NCBI GenBank assembly: GCA_037447605.1
Contig: CM074805.1
Span: 2,347,708-2,411,707, forward strand
Direction: 5' to 3'
DNA from: Zygnema circumcarinatum
Taxonomy: Eukaryota > Streptophyta > Zygnematophyceae > Zygnematales > Zygnemataceae
Length of the DNA: 64,000 nucleotides
In this document: positions 46,388 to 62,800 of the stretch, piece after piece
Layout of the letters: each line of letters begins with the position of its first letter
How positions within the stretch are numbered: position 1 is the first letter of the stretch
Notes under the pieces: generated by a model
Told to the model about the DNA's origin: nothing
The model's input: only the letters and a program-made list of their open reading frames with translations
The model's database searches: none
Made by a program: the position numbers and the translations under genes

Positions 46388-47150
46388 GACCCCAACCAGG
46401 AACACTGTCCAATAATTGTTACTAGTCCTGCGATAACTTATCGTTAAGTGCAAAAAAATGGGATCGTAACGATGCTACTTATGCGCTCGGGGATTTGTAG
46501 CGGTGTATGTGTCTGGGCCTTAACTGCTTTAGAGTCGACACATAGGCATGTATAGAGCGCTATTCAGCAAAGCAATCTTGTTGAATTTAACTATATTTAT
46601 TAATGCTGCGACTCCATGGATGCTGCACGTTTTACTTTCTCCATGCTCAACAGCATTTATGGGTCTCAACTTAGGCAACGTGTGCCAAAACGTATTGCAA
46701 AGTGCGCACGTCAGGTTTCAAGATTGGGTGATGCCAAAGTATGTGCATGAAAAGATTTGCATTTTATTCTCATAGAGACTCAGAACGGTCAGTGACAATG
46801 TATCGAAAACCATCACTGCCAAGCGACACACTAATTGTTGGCGTCAATAAAATATGGTACAAGGTATTCACTAGCAGGATTGCCGACTTCATGTCAAGAG
46901 TAGGCAACCTACAACTCCAGAAGAAAGTACAGGACTAGCTCTCACACTCACTGAAGAAAAAAACTGCATCTACGTCTGTTATACTTCAAATGCCGTAAGA
47001 GTAATCATACATAAGAAGGTTGGGAGGACAATAACCTCCAGACCTAGATGAGGAGGGCTTTAAAAAGTGAAATGAAAGTAAGCTACACGAAGGGTTCAGT
47101 TCATGCAATGACTTGGCGAAGTTAAATCCGCTTGACTCTTGTGAGACACG
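46388..47150. other. Convergent spacer RING / PLAC8
   Basis: This AT-rich spacer lies between two stop codons. I see no exon or repeat in it; it should hold both 3' UTRs. Confidence 0.5.
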
Positions 47151-48896
47151 TTATTTTGTTGACATCGACTGTGATTGGGGTCTGAGGGTTGAAGGGGGGG
47201 TGGAGTTGAAATCCTCTGCCTCCGCATGTTTGGTACGGTGAACACCGCTAGAGTCCCTTCCAAGTTGAATGTGAGGTTGGTCGATCCATCCTGAAATGCG
47301 ACAACAGGGCCACGTCAAGGAGATTTTTTGTCTGTTTGATAACAATGCCCGCAGAACAAATATGTCTACACTAACCTTCCAAGCGCGCAAAGGAGGCACA
47401 TCTCACTCAACGATACTAATGGAATTCACACATGGAAGCTCTACACTGCAGCACGCTACTCTAACGTGCAGTCAGAGTTTAAAGATATCATAAGGAGGAA
47501 TCAAGCCATCATTTACGTTCTTCGAAAATTGACTAGTTCACGAGAGGGTAGGCCGCAGACAGCAAGGGATGGACTACTGACCATTTAGCCACTAAATCCG
47601 GAGGCCTTCTAGGAGGATCAACGTCAAAACGTATCTTTGACGAATGGATTTCTAACGTCAAAAACATGTACCGGCAGTGAAGCAATTCGAGCAATTCACG
47701 TTTGTGTTTCTGGACACGTTTACGTTCCTGGACAATTCAAACTACCGTACCTGGTGGTTTGTACAAGAGGCGAGCATGACCCTATAGTGCGGGTTATGGT
47801 GCCATGCATGTGGACATAGCGCCGTCAGTCTGAATGAAAGCAGAATAATCTGCATTCCTCGTCCTAATCCTCGTCTCCTCTACTAGAAACACAAAAAAAA
47901 TCTCCTCTTACTCGTCAGGAAAGCGCAGAGATTGGATGAAGAGCGACCTTACCCAGAGCAGGATCAATGCCTCGATTTTTTAGCTCCCGGGCTTCTTGGC
48001 AGATGGCGCAGCAGCAGCAACAAAAGTATGTGCAGCAATCTCCGCAAGGCCAGGCAGGCAGGTCATAAAGTGCCCGAAGTTTCTTTCGAAACTTGTACAT
48101 ATACAGGCAGCCACATAGGTTGAAGACGGCGCAGCACAAACAGCAGCTGTACGCACAATCTGCATGAATGTCCCGACATGATGAATCATGCAAACTTAAA
48201 CGGCTGTATTCCGAAACTGATGATGGACGAAAGAGCTGAACTTTGAAGTTGCAATAAGTCAAAAATTCATGCTTCGACCAAATGCTGAAATGTGAGCCTC
48301 TCACCTACGCTCCCGGCGGTGACAACTTCGACATTGCGTCCAGCCTGGATGCAGGGGCACCAGCATGCCAGACAGCCTGCAGAACACAACATGAAGCTAA
48401 GCGTCTAGCAAGAGAAAGCGGCCCACACGAAAGTACTGTAGAAAGAAAGCTGAAGAGAAATGCAATAAAGAGAAAATAGAGTTAAAATGACAGCGGAATA
48501 GAGGCGAAACGTATTGGGAGCGCCTAAAAAGGTAAATGAGGAGAGCCAGAACAACAAGGAGAGAGAGAATTAATGGAAGCAATAAGGCCTCTACTCGGCG
48601 AGCCTCATCTCAAGCAAGAAACAGTAATGCATACAGCCGTCATAAAAGAGAGAAGAGGGAGACGATAAAAAAACCTTAATTAGCCTACGTTGTGTTCAAG
48701 TGGCTCATACTCAACCTCTGCGGTTGAAATTTTGTCAACGCCAGCACTATCAAACATAAAATAGGACGTATTACTTCTTCAAACACCATTCCCCCTGTAT
48801 CAAGATGCAGGCGTGAGTGGGATGGCGAGCTTCACAAACATCACAGTCGTCCAAGCAGTTGCAGACTCCCGTCGTCCAAACGCCCTTGGCAGCCAT
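47151..48896 (-). CDS. PLAC8/CNR: PLAC8 family protein (cell number regulator / plant cadmium resistance type), complete, 4 exons
   Basis: This family holds small Cys-rich membrane proteins that affect organ or cell number (FW2.2/CNR) or metal and calcium transport (PCR/MCA). Exons (minus): 48836-48896, 48305-48376, 47953-48159, 47151-47290; 480 nt, 159 residues, the usual size. The N-terminus has VWTTGVCNCLDDCDV, followed by CCLACWCPC, an exact match to the CCxxxxCPC motif of the PCR group, then IQAGRNVEVV. A Cys-rich hydrophobic segment (CAYSCCLCCAVFNLCGC) is a likely membrane helix. The conserved CAICQEARELKNRG follows. An in-frame stop lies just upstream of the ATG. The short C-terminal tail is Ser/Pro-rich. 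Whether it transports ions or controls growth cannot be told. Confidence 0.93.
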
Positions 48897-49043
48897 GGCG
48901 TCCACAGCCTCCAGTCAGTACCCTCGCCCCGGCCCCACTGCCCGAGCACTCAACCCATCCCCACGCCTCCTCTCCGCCATTGCGCTTCCCCATGGATATG
49001 ACTTTATGAAGGAGCACAGTATGACTTTACCAGAAGCGACCAC

Positions 49044-49113
49044 TGTACTTTAAGGACCGTACACTTGTGCCCGTAACTGTACGGTACGAGGCTTCCGTAC
49101 ACTTCCATACGGA
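49044..49113. promoter_or_regulatory. Cluster of five GTAC cores
   Basis: GTAC at about 49044, 49059, 49079, 49084 and 49097, including the overlapping GTACGGTAC pair and two CCGTACACTT words in direct repeat. It resembles the cluster upstream of CDC27. Confidence 0.4.
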
Positions 49114-49122
49114 AAGTTTCCT

Positions 49123-49256
49123 GAGTTTTGAGTTTTTGAGTTTTTGAGTTTTTGAGTTTTTGAGTTTTTGAGTTTTTGAGTTTTTGAGTTTTTGAGTTTT
49201 TGAGTTTTTGAGTTTTTGAGTTTTTGAGTTTTTGAGTTTTTGAGTTTTGAGTTTTG
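49123..49256 (+). repeat. GAGTTTTT octamer satellite
   Basis: About fourteen near-perfect 8-bp GAGTTTTT units, flanked at both ends by 7-bp GAGTTTT variants. The A-rich strand translates as a Lys/Thr/Gln/Ser repeat in all three frames, which explains the spurious open frames seen there. Confidence 0.97.
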
Positions 49257-49391
49257 CTTGAGAAACTAGGCAACGCAAAAAAGAAAATGCCGAAAATGCC
49301 GTACGGGCCGCTGCGCCCTCCCGCGTCCGCGTCCTCCTCGCGGCAGCCATAGCCGGTCTCTGCTCGCAGAGGGCACTCTCTCGCCGCCACC

Positions 49392-52227
49392 ATGAGGAAT
49401 GGACGCTTGGCTGCTCGCGTGGCGCTGCGGGCGGTGGCGGCTTTCAGGGAAACGCAATCCCACCCCGCCATGGCGCCTTTCAGCGCCGCTGGCGCCGGAC
49501 AGATCCGGCGCTTGAACATCCATGAGTATCAGGTGCATTTCGTAACCATCAAAGATCTAGGATGTTTATTTTCCTATTTATGCGCCTCCCTCTGCATTTG
49601 CATTTGCTGGCTCAGTTCTGCGGTCCCTGCAGCAGCACACCTGCTGTTAGGGTTAGGGTTGGGTGGTCGCTGGAGGATATCGCGAGTGATGCGGAGGGAC
49701 GCGGGGAGGGTCTCGCGTGGGGCGCAGGGTGCGAACCTGATGAGCAAGTTTGGCATCAACGTACCACGCGGTATGGTGGCGTCAACGCCACAAGAAGCAG
49801 CAGCCGCTGCCAAGGAGCTGGGAGAAGAGGTGCGATATTTTCGTCTTTTTTTCCTTTCTCTTTCAAATTCAAACTTCTCATGGTGCCTAGTGGCATGTCC
49901 CCGGCTTCACTGCTGCAGGGGCTTAGGAGCTGCAGGTGGTGGTAAAGGCGCAAGTACTTGCAGGAGGCCGTGGCCGCGGAACCTTCAAGTCTGGCTTTGA
50001 AGGGGGTGTGCACATTGTGAAAGCGGAGGAGGTGGAGAGCTTAGCAGGTGAGAGATGGTCATGTAGGCTCGTGGGCCTTTAGAGTTGATGGAGTTTGTAC
50101 TCGCACTCGATATTGACCTTGCTGGAATGAGTCTAATAGGAAAGAAGGTCTTTCAGGTAAAATGCTGGGGCAGGTGCTCGTCACCAAGCAGACTGGTGAG
50201 GAGGGCAAGCCAGTGAACAAGGTATGTGCTTCTACCTATGAGCGGCTTTAAGCAGGTTTCCGCTGCTGTCGCCTCTCTCTTCTGTTTTAGTCTTTGAGTA
50301 CCTCCATTTTTTGCAGTGCAGGTGCTCGTTGCTGAGAAACTCGCTTTGATTAATGAAATGTACTTCGCAATTGTTCTCGACCGTGCGTCTGCTGGTCCGG
50401 TATGTTGAAAACCTTTCAGTCTTTTGGAGATGTCTATTGCTTAATGCTTCCGCCTCTTTCTATCGTTAGACTGCAGACTCTCATGCTTTTTCTGCGGATT
50501 TTTTGCTGAATTGTTCAAGTTATGACATATATGTTGTATATGGACGTCAGTGTAAATATTCTGGTTCCTGGCAGTTGAGAATGTTCTCTTGCTGGCAGGA
50601 CCTGGAGGAAGATGAGTAGCTAGGAGGAGCTGATTTCGCTTAACTTTTACGTCAGTGGGAAAACGGGGCTGTTATTGATTTCAGGTGATTATTGCCTGCA
50701 GCAGAGGTGGCACGAGCATTGAGGACCTAGCAGAGAAGCACCCGGATCTCATTGTCAAGGTCACGCCCACTCCTACCCTCTGGTTACATAATCGATCACT
50801 TACGATGCCCTGCCGTTTGCATGGATGCATTATCCATTGCATTTCAGGCTGGCGGTATTTTGATTTAAAATGGACGATTTTTAGAGACTCGAAAAGCTGG
50901 CCTATTGCAGGTGCCAGTCGACATATTTAAGGGAATAACCGATGAGCAGGCGAAAGCAGTCGTGGATGGGTTGGACTTGAAGAAGGCGGACAAAACGGAG
51001 GCAATGGAGCAAGTGAAGAAGCTTTATAAGTTGTTTTCCACCTCCGATTGTACGCTTGTGGAGGTACACCTACAACTGCTCGCGTAGACATTGTTTGTCT
51101 GAGCTCAGTCCAGCGTGTCAGTGTACGCTGAGGATACGATTGTGATAATGCCTTTGAGGTGCCTATCCGGGAAGGGCAGATCAACCCCCTTGCAGAGACG
51201 GCCGATGGTCTTCTTGTAGCGGCTGATGCGAAGCTCAACTTTGATGACAATGCATCCTTTCGACAAAAGGACATTTTTGCGCTTCGTGATACGACACAAG
51301 AAGACCCTCGCGAGGTGGGCAGACTTGATCGCCGCCGTCTGTGCTTGCAGCTTGAAAGGAAAAGCCATTGAACATTGAACTTTTGGGGCTGGGAGGTGGC
51401 TGCCAGGTAGCAGCAGCGGCCGCAGACCTTAACTATATTGGGCTCTTTGGAGAGATTGGATGCATGGTGAACGGAGCAGGACTGGCCATGGCCACCATGG
51501 ACATTATCCAGCTACATGGAGGCACCCCTGCCAACTTTCTCGACGTTGGAGGAAATGCAACGGAAGGCCAGGCAGGTCCCACTGGCCATTGCGTCTAAAC
51601 TAGATGCACCTGCGCACCCTGAATTACTGTTTAGGTTCAGCTAGGAGTTGGCAAAACGCAACTGTTAGCGTGCTCAAGGGAGTTGTGCAGGTGGTTGAAG
51701 CCTTCAAGATCTTGACAGCAGACCCGAAGGTCAAGGCGATCCTAGTGAATATCTTTGGAGGCATTATGAAGTGCGACGTAATTGCAGCGGGGATTGTTGG
51801 CGCAGCAAAAAATGTAAGTTTCCTCGTTTTTTTGGGCACACAAAAAAAATATTTGTTTAGAGCACGGTGGCATATATGTGGTGCTGACTCCATGATAGGC
51901 CACTGAGCGGAGAGCGCTCACATCTCATACGGAGTCTCCCTACTTACGATGCGTGGTTCTGTGCAGGTTCACCTGAAAGTGCCTTTGGTTGTAAGGCTGG
52001 AAGGCACGAACGTTGACAAGGGAAAGCAGATCATTAAGGTGTGCTTACTGCTCTTATAGCTCTTCTGAAGAAGGAGATGCCGGAAGGGCTTGATTTCCAG
52101 AGGTTGACTTTGGGTGGCGGAATGTGTGCTGAACATGTGTTGTTTCCAGGAGAGCGGTATGACCATTATTCCTGCGGATGACCTTGACGATGCGGCGGTG
52201 AAGGCAGTGGCAGCGGCCCGCCAATGA
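49392..52227 (+). CDS. SUCLB: Succinate--CoA ligase [ADP-forming] subunit beta, mitochondrial, complete, 12 exons
   Basis: The beta subunit pairs with the alpha subunit to make ATP and succinate from succinyl-CoA in the mitochondrial TCA cycle. Exons: 49392-49532, 49728-49829, 49936-50047, 50157-50221, 50322-50399, 50685-50759, 50911-51063, 51180-51314, 51407-51571, 51691-51813, 51967-52038, 52150-52227; 1299 nt, 432 residues (plant about 421). The first ~40 residues are Arg/Ala-rich without acidic runs, a mitochondrial presequence; the mature protein starts near LNIHEYQ. The ATP-grasp domain has [20 protein letters not shown], then INPLAET and [11 protein letters not shown]. The ligase domain has LDVGGNA and [13 protein letters not shown]. 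Intron 9 appears to use a GC donor (CAG|GCAGGT), needed to restore [16 protein letters not shown]. Intron 1 contains TTAGGGTTAGGGTT. Confidence 0.96.
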
Positions 52228-52899
52228 CAGGTGGACAAGTGCCATGGTTGACATCGAGTTTGAAGGGTCGGACGAAGTGCTTCGACACCTGCCGCAAATA
52301 ATGACTCTCTGGAGGGCCTGTAGTGGGCGCGGCGCACAGGCAGCCTCTGTACATAGAGCAGACTGGGAGCGCCTCTGGGCACAAATTTGCATGTGTAGGA
52401 TGAGCCGAGGCTGTTTGAGATAAGTTTTGCATATGAAAGTGCATGTGTAGTGCGCACATTTTGTTCATTATGTGCGATTCAAAATAATGTGAGGAAAAGA
52501 AGAGGATTCAGCATGTCCCCTTGTGCGCTTTACTTGACTCCATGCTTTGGTGTGACAGGGGTGAAGTGTGTTAATGTAGTGGTTAACCGGCGGTCACATC
52601 AGGGCTAAATTTCACTTCATCCCACGGTTAAGGTCCCTTACTGTGACAGTAATCTGAAATGCACAATTTCAAGGTGAAACATGTAGCACGGAAGACCAAA
52701 AAGTCAGCTATTAAAAACCTGAAAATCAAGTAGACCAATTGGTAAGGACTGCTTTATTGGCTCGATGACCTATTTAAGAGCCTTTTTTTTTGTGAGATCT
52801 TGTCCCAAAATGCAACGAACCACTGCCGCATTGAGCGCAGTCGGCCCCAAAACTTGAAACACCTCATTTGGACGCAACAACACAACCAGCCACCTTCAC
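52228..52899. other. Convergent spacer SUCLB / alanine aminotransferase
   Basis: This spacer between two stop codons presumably holds both 3' UTRs. Nothing else is recognisable. Confidence 0.5.
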
Positions 52900-58683
<5,784 letters not shown>

Positions 58684-58865
58684 CCTCCTTCCTTTCGGCG
58701 CTGCTCAGCACTGTCCCTGCCCCTCAGAAAGCAGTCCCCCCGGCTATGGCTGCCTCCAGCCCAGCCCCAGTTCCAAGCCCTCCCTGAAGCCCAGCCAGCC
58801 AGCCAGGCGAGCAACAGCGCAGAGCGGAGAGGCCGGCCAACAGGGCAGGGCAGGGTCGGAGGGGG

Positions 58866-58897
58866 ACACGTGGCAGCAAGAGAGAGCCACACGTGGC
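58866..58897. promoter_or_regulatory. Twin G-box/ABRE motifs
   Basis: ACACGTGGCAGC occurs twice in direct orientation, with CACGTG cores at 58867 and 58890, about 185-210 bp upstream of the alanine aminotransferase start. Paired ACGT elements are a common arrangement for plant bZIP response; function here is inferred. Confidence 0.5.
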
Positions 58898-59143
58898 AGC
58901 TACGTCCCTTTCGGGGGGAGACGTCATCTCGTTTCGGATGAGAGCGTAGCATAGAACTGTGCTGCGCCACTGTGCACTGCGGCAACACAGAGACGTACGG
59001 ACTGCCAACTGGAACCCGTTCTAGTACGACATGGAGAGGGCGTACGTTCCGCCGCGTGACACGATGTCACGCTTGTGGCCGGCGGGCGGAGTCTGGTCTT
59101 GGGCGGCCCTCCCCTCCTCTCTCTCTCCTCTCCTCTCTTAGAG

Positions 59144-59190
59144 GAGCTGAAGCTGAAGCTGGAGCTGAAGCTGGAGCTGAAGCTGGAGCA
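59144..59190 (+). repeat. GAGCTGAAGCTG tandem repeat
   Basis: About four imperfect copies of the 12-bp unit GAGCTGAAGCTG in the alanine aminotransferase upstream region. All frames stay open through it, giving low-complexity peptides that are unlikely to be real. Confidence 0.85.
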
Positions 59191-59895
59191 GTTTGGGCTG
59201 GGCTTAGGGAGGCACCGCGGGAGCTTTTTCTGTACGGTAGACATCCAGAAGGGGGATTCATTCCTAGATTTTGCGTAATATATCTGAAATCAGAATCAGT
59301 GCTGAACTTTTCTCTGACCTTGATTGGAAAAGACAGTTTGGAATAACTTCGTTTTTATGAAGTTCCTTACAGAGCGGCACTTACAGGTACTGTACTGTAC
59401 GTTAATATTGACAGAGCCGTGCAGGACAGGCTGTCGCGACGACATCATCATTTGTTAAGTTGGATGGACCTCGCAATAACCGCTCCTCGTTGCCGTTTCG
59501 ATCGGTATTCGCCTTACATTTATTCGCTTGTCAATATGTTTGCCATCTCAGGAAAGAATTGTTCGGTGGTGCTCCATAAGTTCTTGAACAAATAACCGAT
59601 CCCTTGGCAAAATTTAAGCAACGCTGTCGTACAGCATTCGGTATGGCAGCGAGGACACTGAATGCTGCAACACTTTTGAGCATGCGCTAAAGTGAATTAA
59701 CTGACATCAATACTGCAGACTGACAGAAACAACAGTATCAACATCAAGCCTCAAGAGGCCCACGATAACCATCATTTCATGAGAACATCAAAAATTGATA
59801 GGCCGTAAGTGAGCCCGTCTTTACACATATTATGGAAGGACTAATTGACCAACTACCAGCTTTCTACCTAACGTGTGGCTCAGTCTGCCGAGAGG

Positions 59896-62800
59896 TTACT
59901 CAGCTTCCTTATCCGCCTCAGCATTGGGCAGGCCTTCAGGAATTTTGGGCGGGGATTCAGGGATTTTGGGCGGGCCATCAGAGATACTCTCAACACCGAG
60001 AGAGTGAGGTAAAGCGAGAAGGGCCTGTTGAGAAGGGCCGGCGGAAGTTTCTTCTGTCTCCAAAGGTCTGCCAGGGCCATAGTCTGCGCCCTGTAGGCTA
60101 TCCACGGCCATGGCAGCCCTTCCTGTGTAGGCAACCTGCATTTGCCCGCCCAATACCTTCAGCCCAGGTGAGCCGTAATGGTGAAAGCAAGCTTGCTTGT
60201 GCCCCAATGATGCAACAACTCTAACCTACCACGGAGGGAACAAGTTAAGGCCTTCATGCGTTAGGCACACCCGGTCAAAGAATAAGCTTGCAATTCTTGT
60301 TACTACGCAACGGTATCTGCTAACTGAAATTGGCGAACATGAAAGAACACTTTAATGGCAGAGATTATCTCCTGGCATACTTGAATGCTTCAGACAGCCT
60401 CGTCACTTCAACCAAGGACAAAACATTAAGCAAGGGGCAATATGACTTCCTAGAGAATATCTACAGCAGAGGCAGTGCCTTACTTGCTGCTGTTGATGGT
60501 TCCAGCGCTCATATCGCATACCCACAATAGCTGCCATTTCCTGGATGCCGCTAACAAGGTATTGTTGACCAGTATCTCCTTCCAATCTGCTTGTTGGTGA
60601 ACTTTCCTCCTCCAGGACGAGTGCCAAGCGGTCGGGTCGTTGAAGCAGCAGCTGAAAGGTTGGCTGCAGCTCAAAGCACTGTTCAAAGAGGCTGCGACGA
60701 CAGAATACATACAGCCCAAGGCGTGCTCGACTCATTGCAACTACAAGTCGCCGGACATCTCGCAAGTGACCAACTGTCTTTGTGCGCACAAGGGAGAGCA
60801 GAATGACATCTGCAAAGGGAACGCCACAGACAATGCATGAGTGCGTTAGCAAATGGAAGCAATGAAGCCATGGAAAGGAGGGTTAAGGGAGAGCAAGGGA
60901 CAGAAGAAGCGAACAAAAGGATTGAAGCAAACAGATGGATTGGGAAACGAACAAGCGAACGAGTAAACAGACAAACCAGCGCAGCGCAAACAGAAGCCAA
61001 GAAGGAGAGGTAAATGAGAAGTGAACAAGAGAACGCTCTGACAAAAGGTGTTGGTAAGAGTTTTGAGGTCCTAATATGAGGCACTTGAAATTTTGATGCA
61101 TATGCACTTTATTATATGAGACCTTCAACGAATCCGTTAGACAGCTACTTACAAGGGAACTCTCAAGGTAATGCGCATAGAGCAATCAATCCTATAAGCC
61201 CTGGAAGCATAGCATGAAAATGGTCCAGCCAAATTTTCCCAACATGCTAAAATGAGCTGGAGGTGCAAGCAAAGTAATGGAACATACCGTTTTGCTGACC
61301 CTGGTATCGATCCACTGTGGTGACCTGCATGCCAGTCACAGTCATCCATAAACTTCTTGTCGCCACAATACCTCACGCCTTTGTCTAGAGAATGACCTCC
61401 CTTTGCAACAGAAGGAATGCAGCATTTCCATAGCTTACAAGATCACAAACCTTGCAAATTGTGATAAGCATCTGTAACATAGTAATGTAACATAGTCCGT
61501 AACAATACAAATAAAAATAGGAAAACCTCATGGCTCCCATCTGTACGTACCTTGCTGGGCTCTCCAAAGAGGGGGTGCCCTGAGCACCGCCGTTTCACTA
61601 CATCCCTAATAAGGTGCTTCTGGCCATTGTATGTCGTGAGAATGGCGATGCGCTCAGCTGGATACCCCATCAGCCGCATGTATTGAAAGCAGCTTACCAC
61701 GTATTCAGCTTCGCCTAGGTTCTGATAAAACCAGGGATTGGGTTCCATCTCCCCTCGGCCTTCCCAATCTGGAACGTCAACCAGCTGCAACCTCCCAGTA
61801 ATCCAGGAAAAATCAATCGCATTTAACTCTCTCATGTAGTTTCCATAAAGAACAAACTAACTGAATATCGTAAAAAATGGGACAATGCCAAGGCGTAGTC
61901 AAAATGACCTATTTGAAGTGCCTGAACACATGCCCAGGGCTAAAAGGCAAGAAGCGACTCCCGATGTACCCGAAAAATCCATGTACTATTGAGTCAATAA
62001 GTAGTACTCAATACGACAAAGCAGGGCCGGGGTCATCATGAACATGCACCAGAAGGAACACGCAAACCATGACCACTGAAGCTTTTGACTTAAAGATTTC
62101 AAACGCTCACCAATCATGTAACAATCTTATGGGATGATAACGACAGTGTAGTAAAGGGAGCTGGATTGACAAAGTCGAGAGGACAGCGAAAATGATGCAT
62201 TCAAGACCAATTCACGTATTGAAAGGAGAACAGCACGGCATTGCTGAACAGAGCTGAGATGCAAACTAACTGCAAACCAAAGCACAACTGATGTTAAATT
62301 TGGCAGTTGACTTTGGTCAGAATTAGATTGTCGTGATGAACCTAGGCTCTATCTGTCATTTCCTGTACTTATAATGAACATAGGCAAACGACGAGTGGAA
62401 AATGACCACTCCAGAGAGACACATTTGCGGTCCAGATCATCCATCCATAGTCCCACAATTGATCAATATTTCCAGGTAAAACCACAGACGAATCAAACTA
62501 GAATCATCTGTGGCACAGTCAAACACCCTGAGGCCACTTAATGCCCATTTTGGCAACAAATAATTCTATTTACATTCTTCAACCACAAAGTCAAGCAACA
62601 TCAGTCGCCATTCATCTGGCATCGTCAACACGAAAGACTGTAAATACAAAAGTATTGGTGCAACAGTGCCTATCTCTCTTGCTAACACAAAAGGAGGCAA
62701 AGGGCTCATCTTACCTGAAATGGGTACGCAAAGCCTGCATTCGCCAGCTGATACTCTCTCTCACTCTTCACATGGGGTAAATCTCCAAGTGCCCGATACC

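Larger units (their letters stand above)
48897..49391. promoter_or_regulatory. Bidirectional promoter PLAC8 / succinyl-CoA ligase
   Basis: Only 495 bp separate the divergent start codons. The spacer contains five GTAC cores within 49044-49100 and a 134-bp GAGTTTTT satellite at 49123-49256, which ends about 135 bp before the SUCLB ATG. The GTAC cluster is about equally far from both genes. Confidence 0.55.
58684..59895. promoter_or_regulatory. Promoter region of alanine aminotransferase and AQR 3' flank
   Basis: This contains two ACACGTGGCAGC motifs 23 bp apart (58866-58897), GTAC cores at about 58995, 59024, 59042 and 59234, a 12-bp tandem repeat (59144-59190) and a GTACTGTACTGTACG run near 59390. 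The rightmost ~500 bp are AT-rich and hold no recognised feature; they probably include the AQR 3' UTR. Confidence 0.5.

Noticed and set aside
49004-49519. 171-codon antisense frame with a Lys/Thr/Gln/Ser repeat
   Set aside because: The repeat is the translation of the GAGTTTTT satellite, which lacks stops in any frame; it also overlaps SUCLB exon 1.
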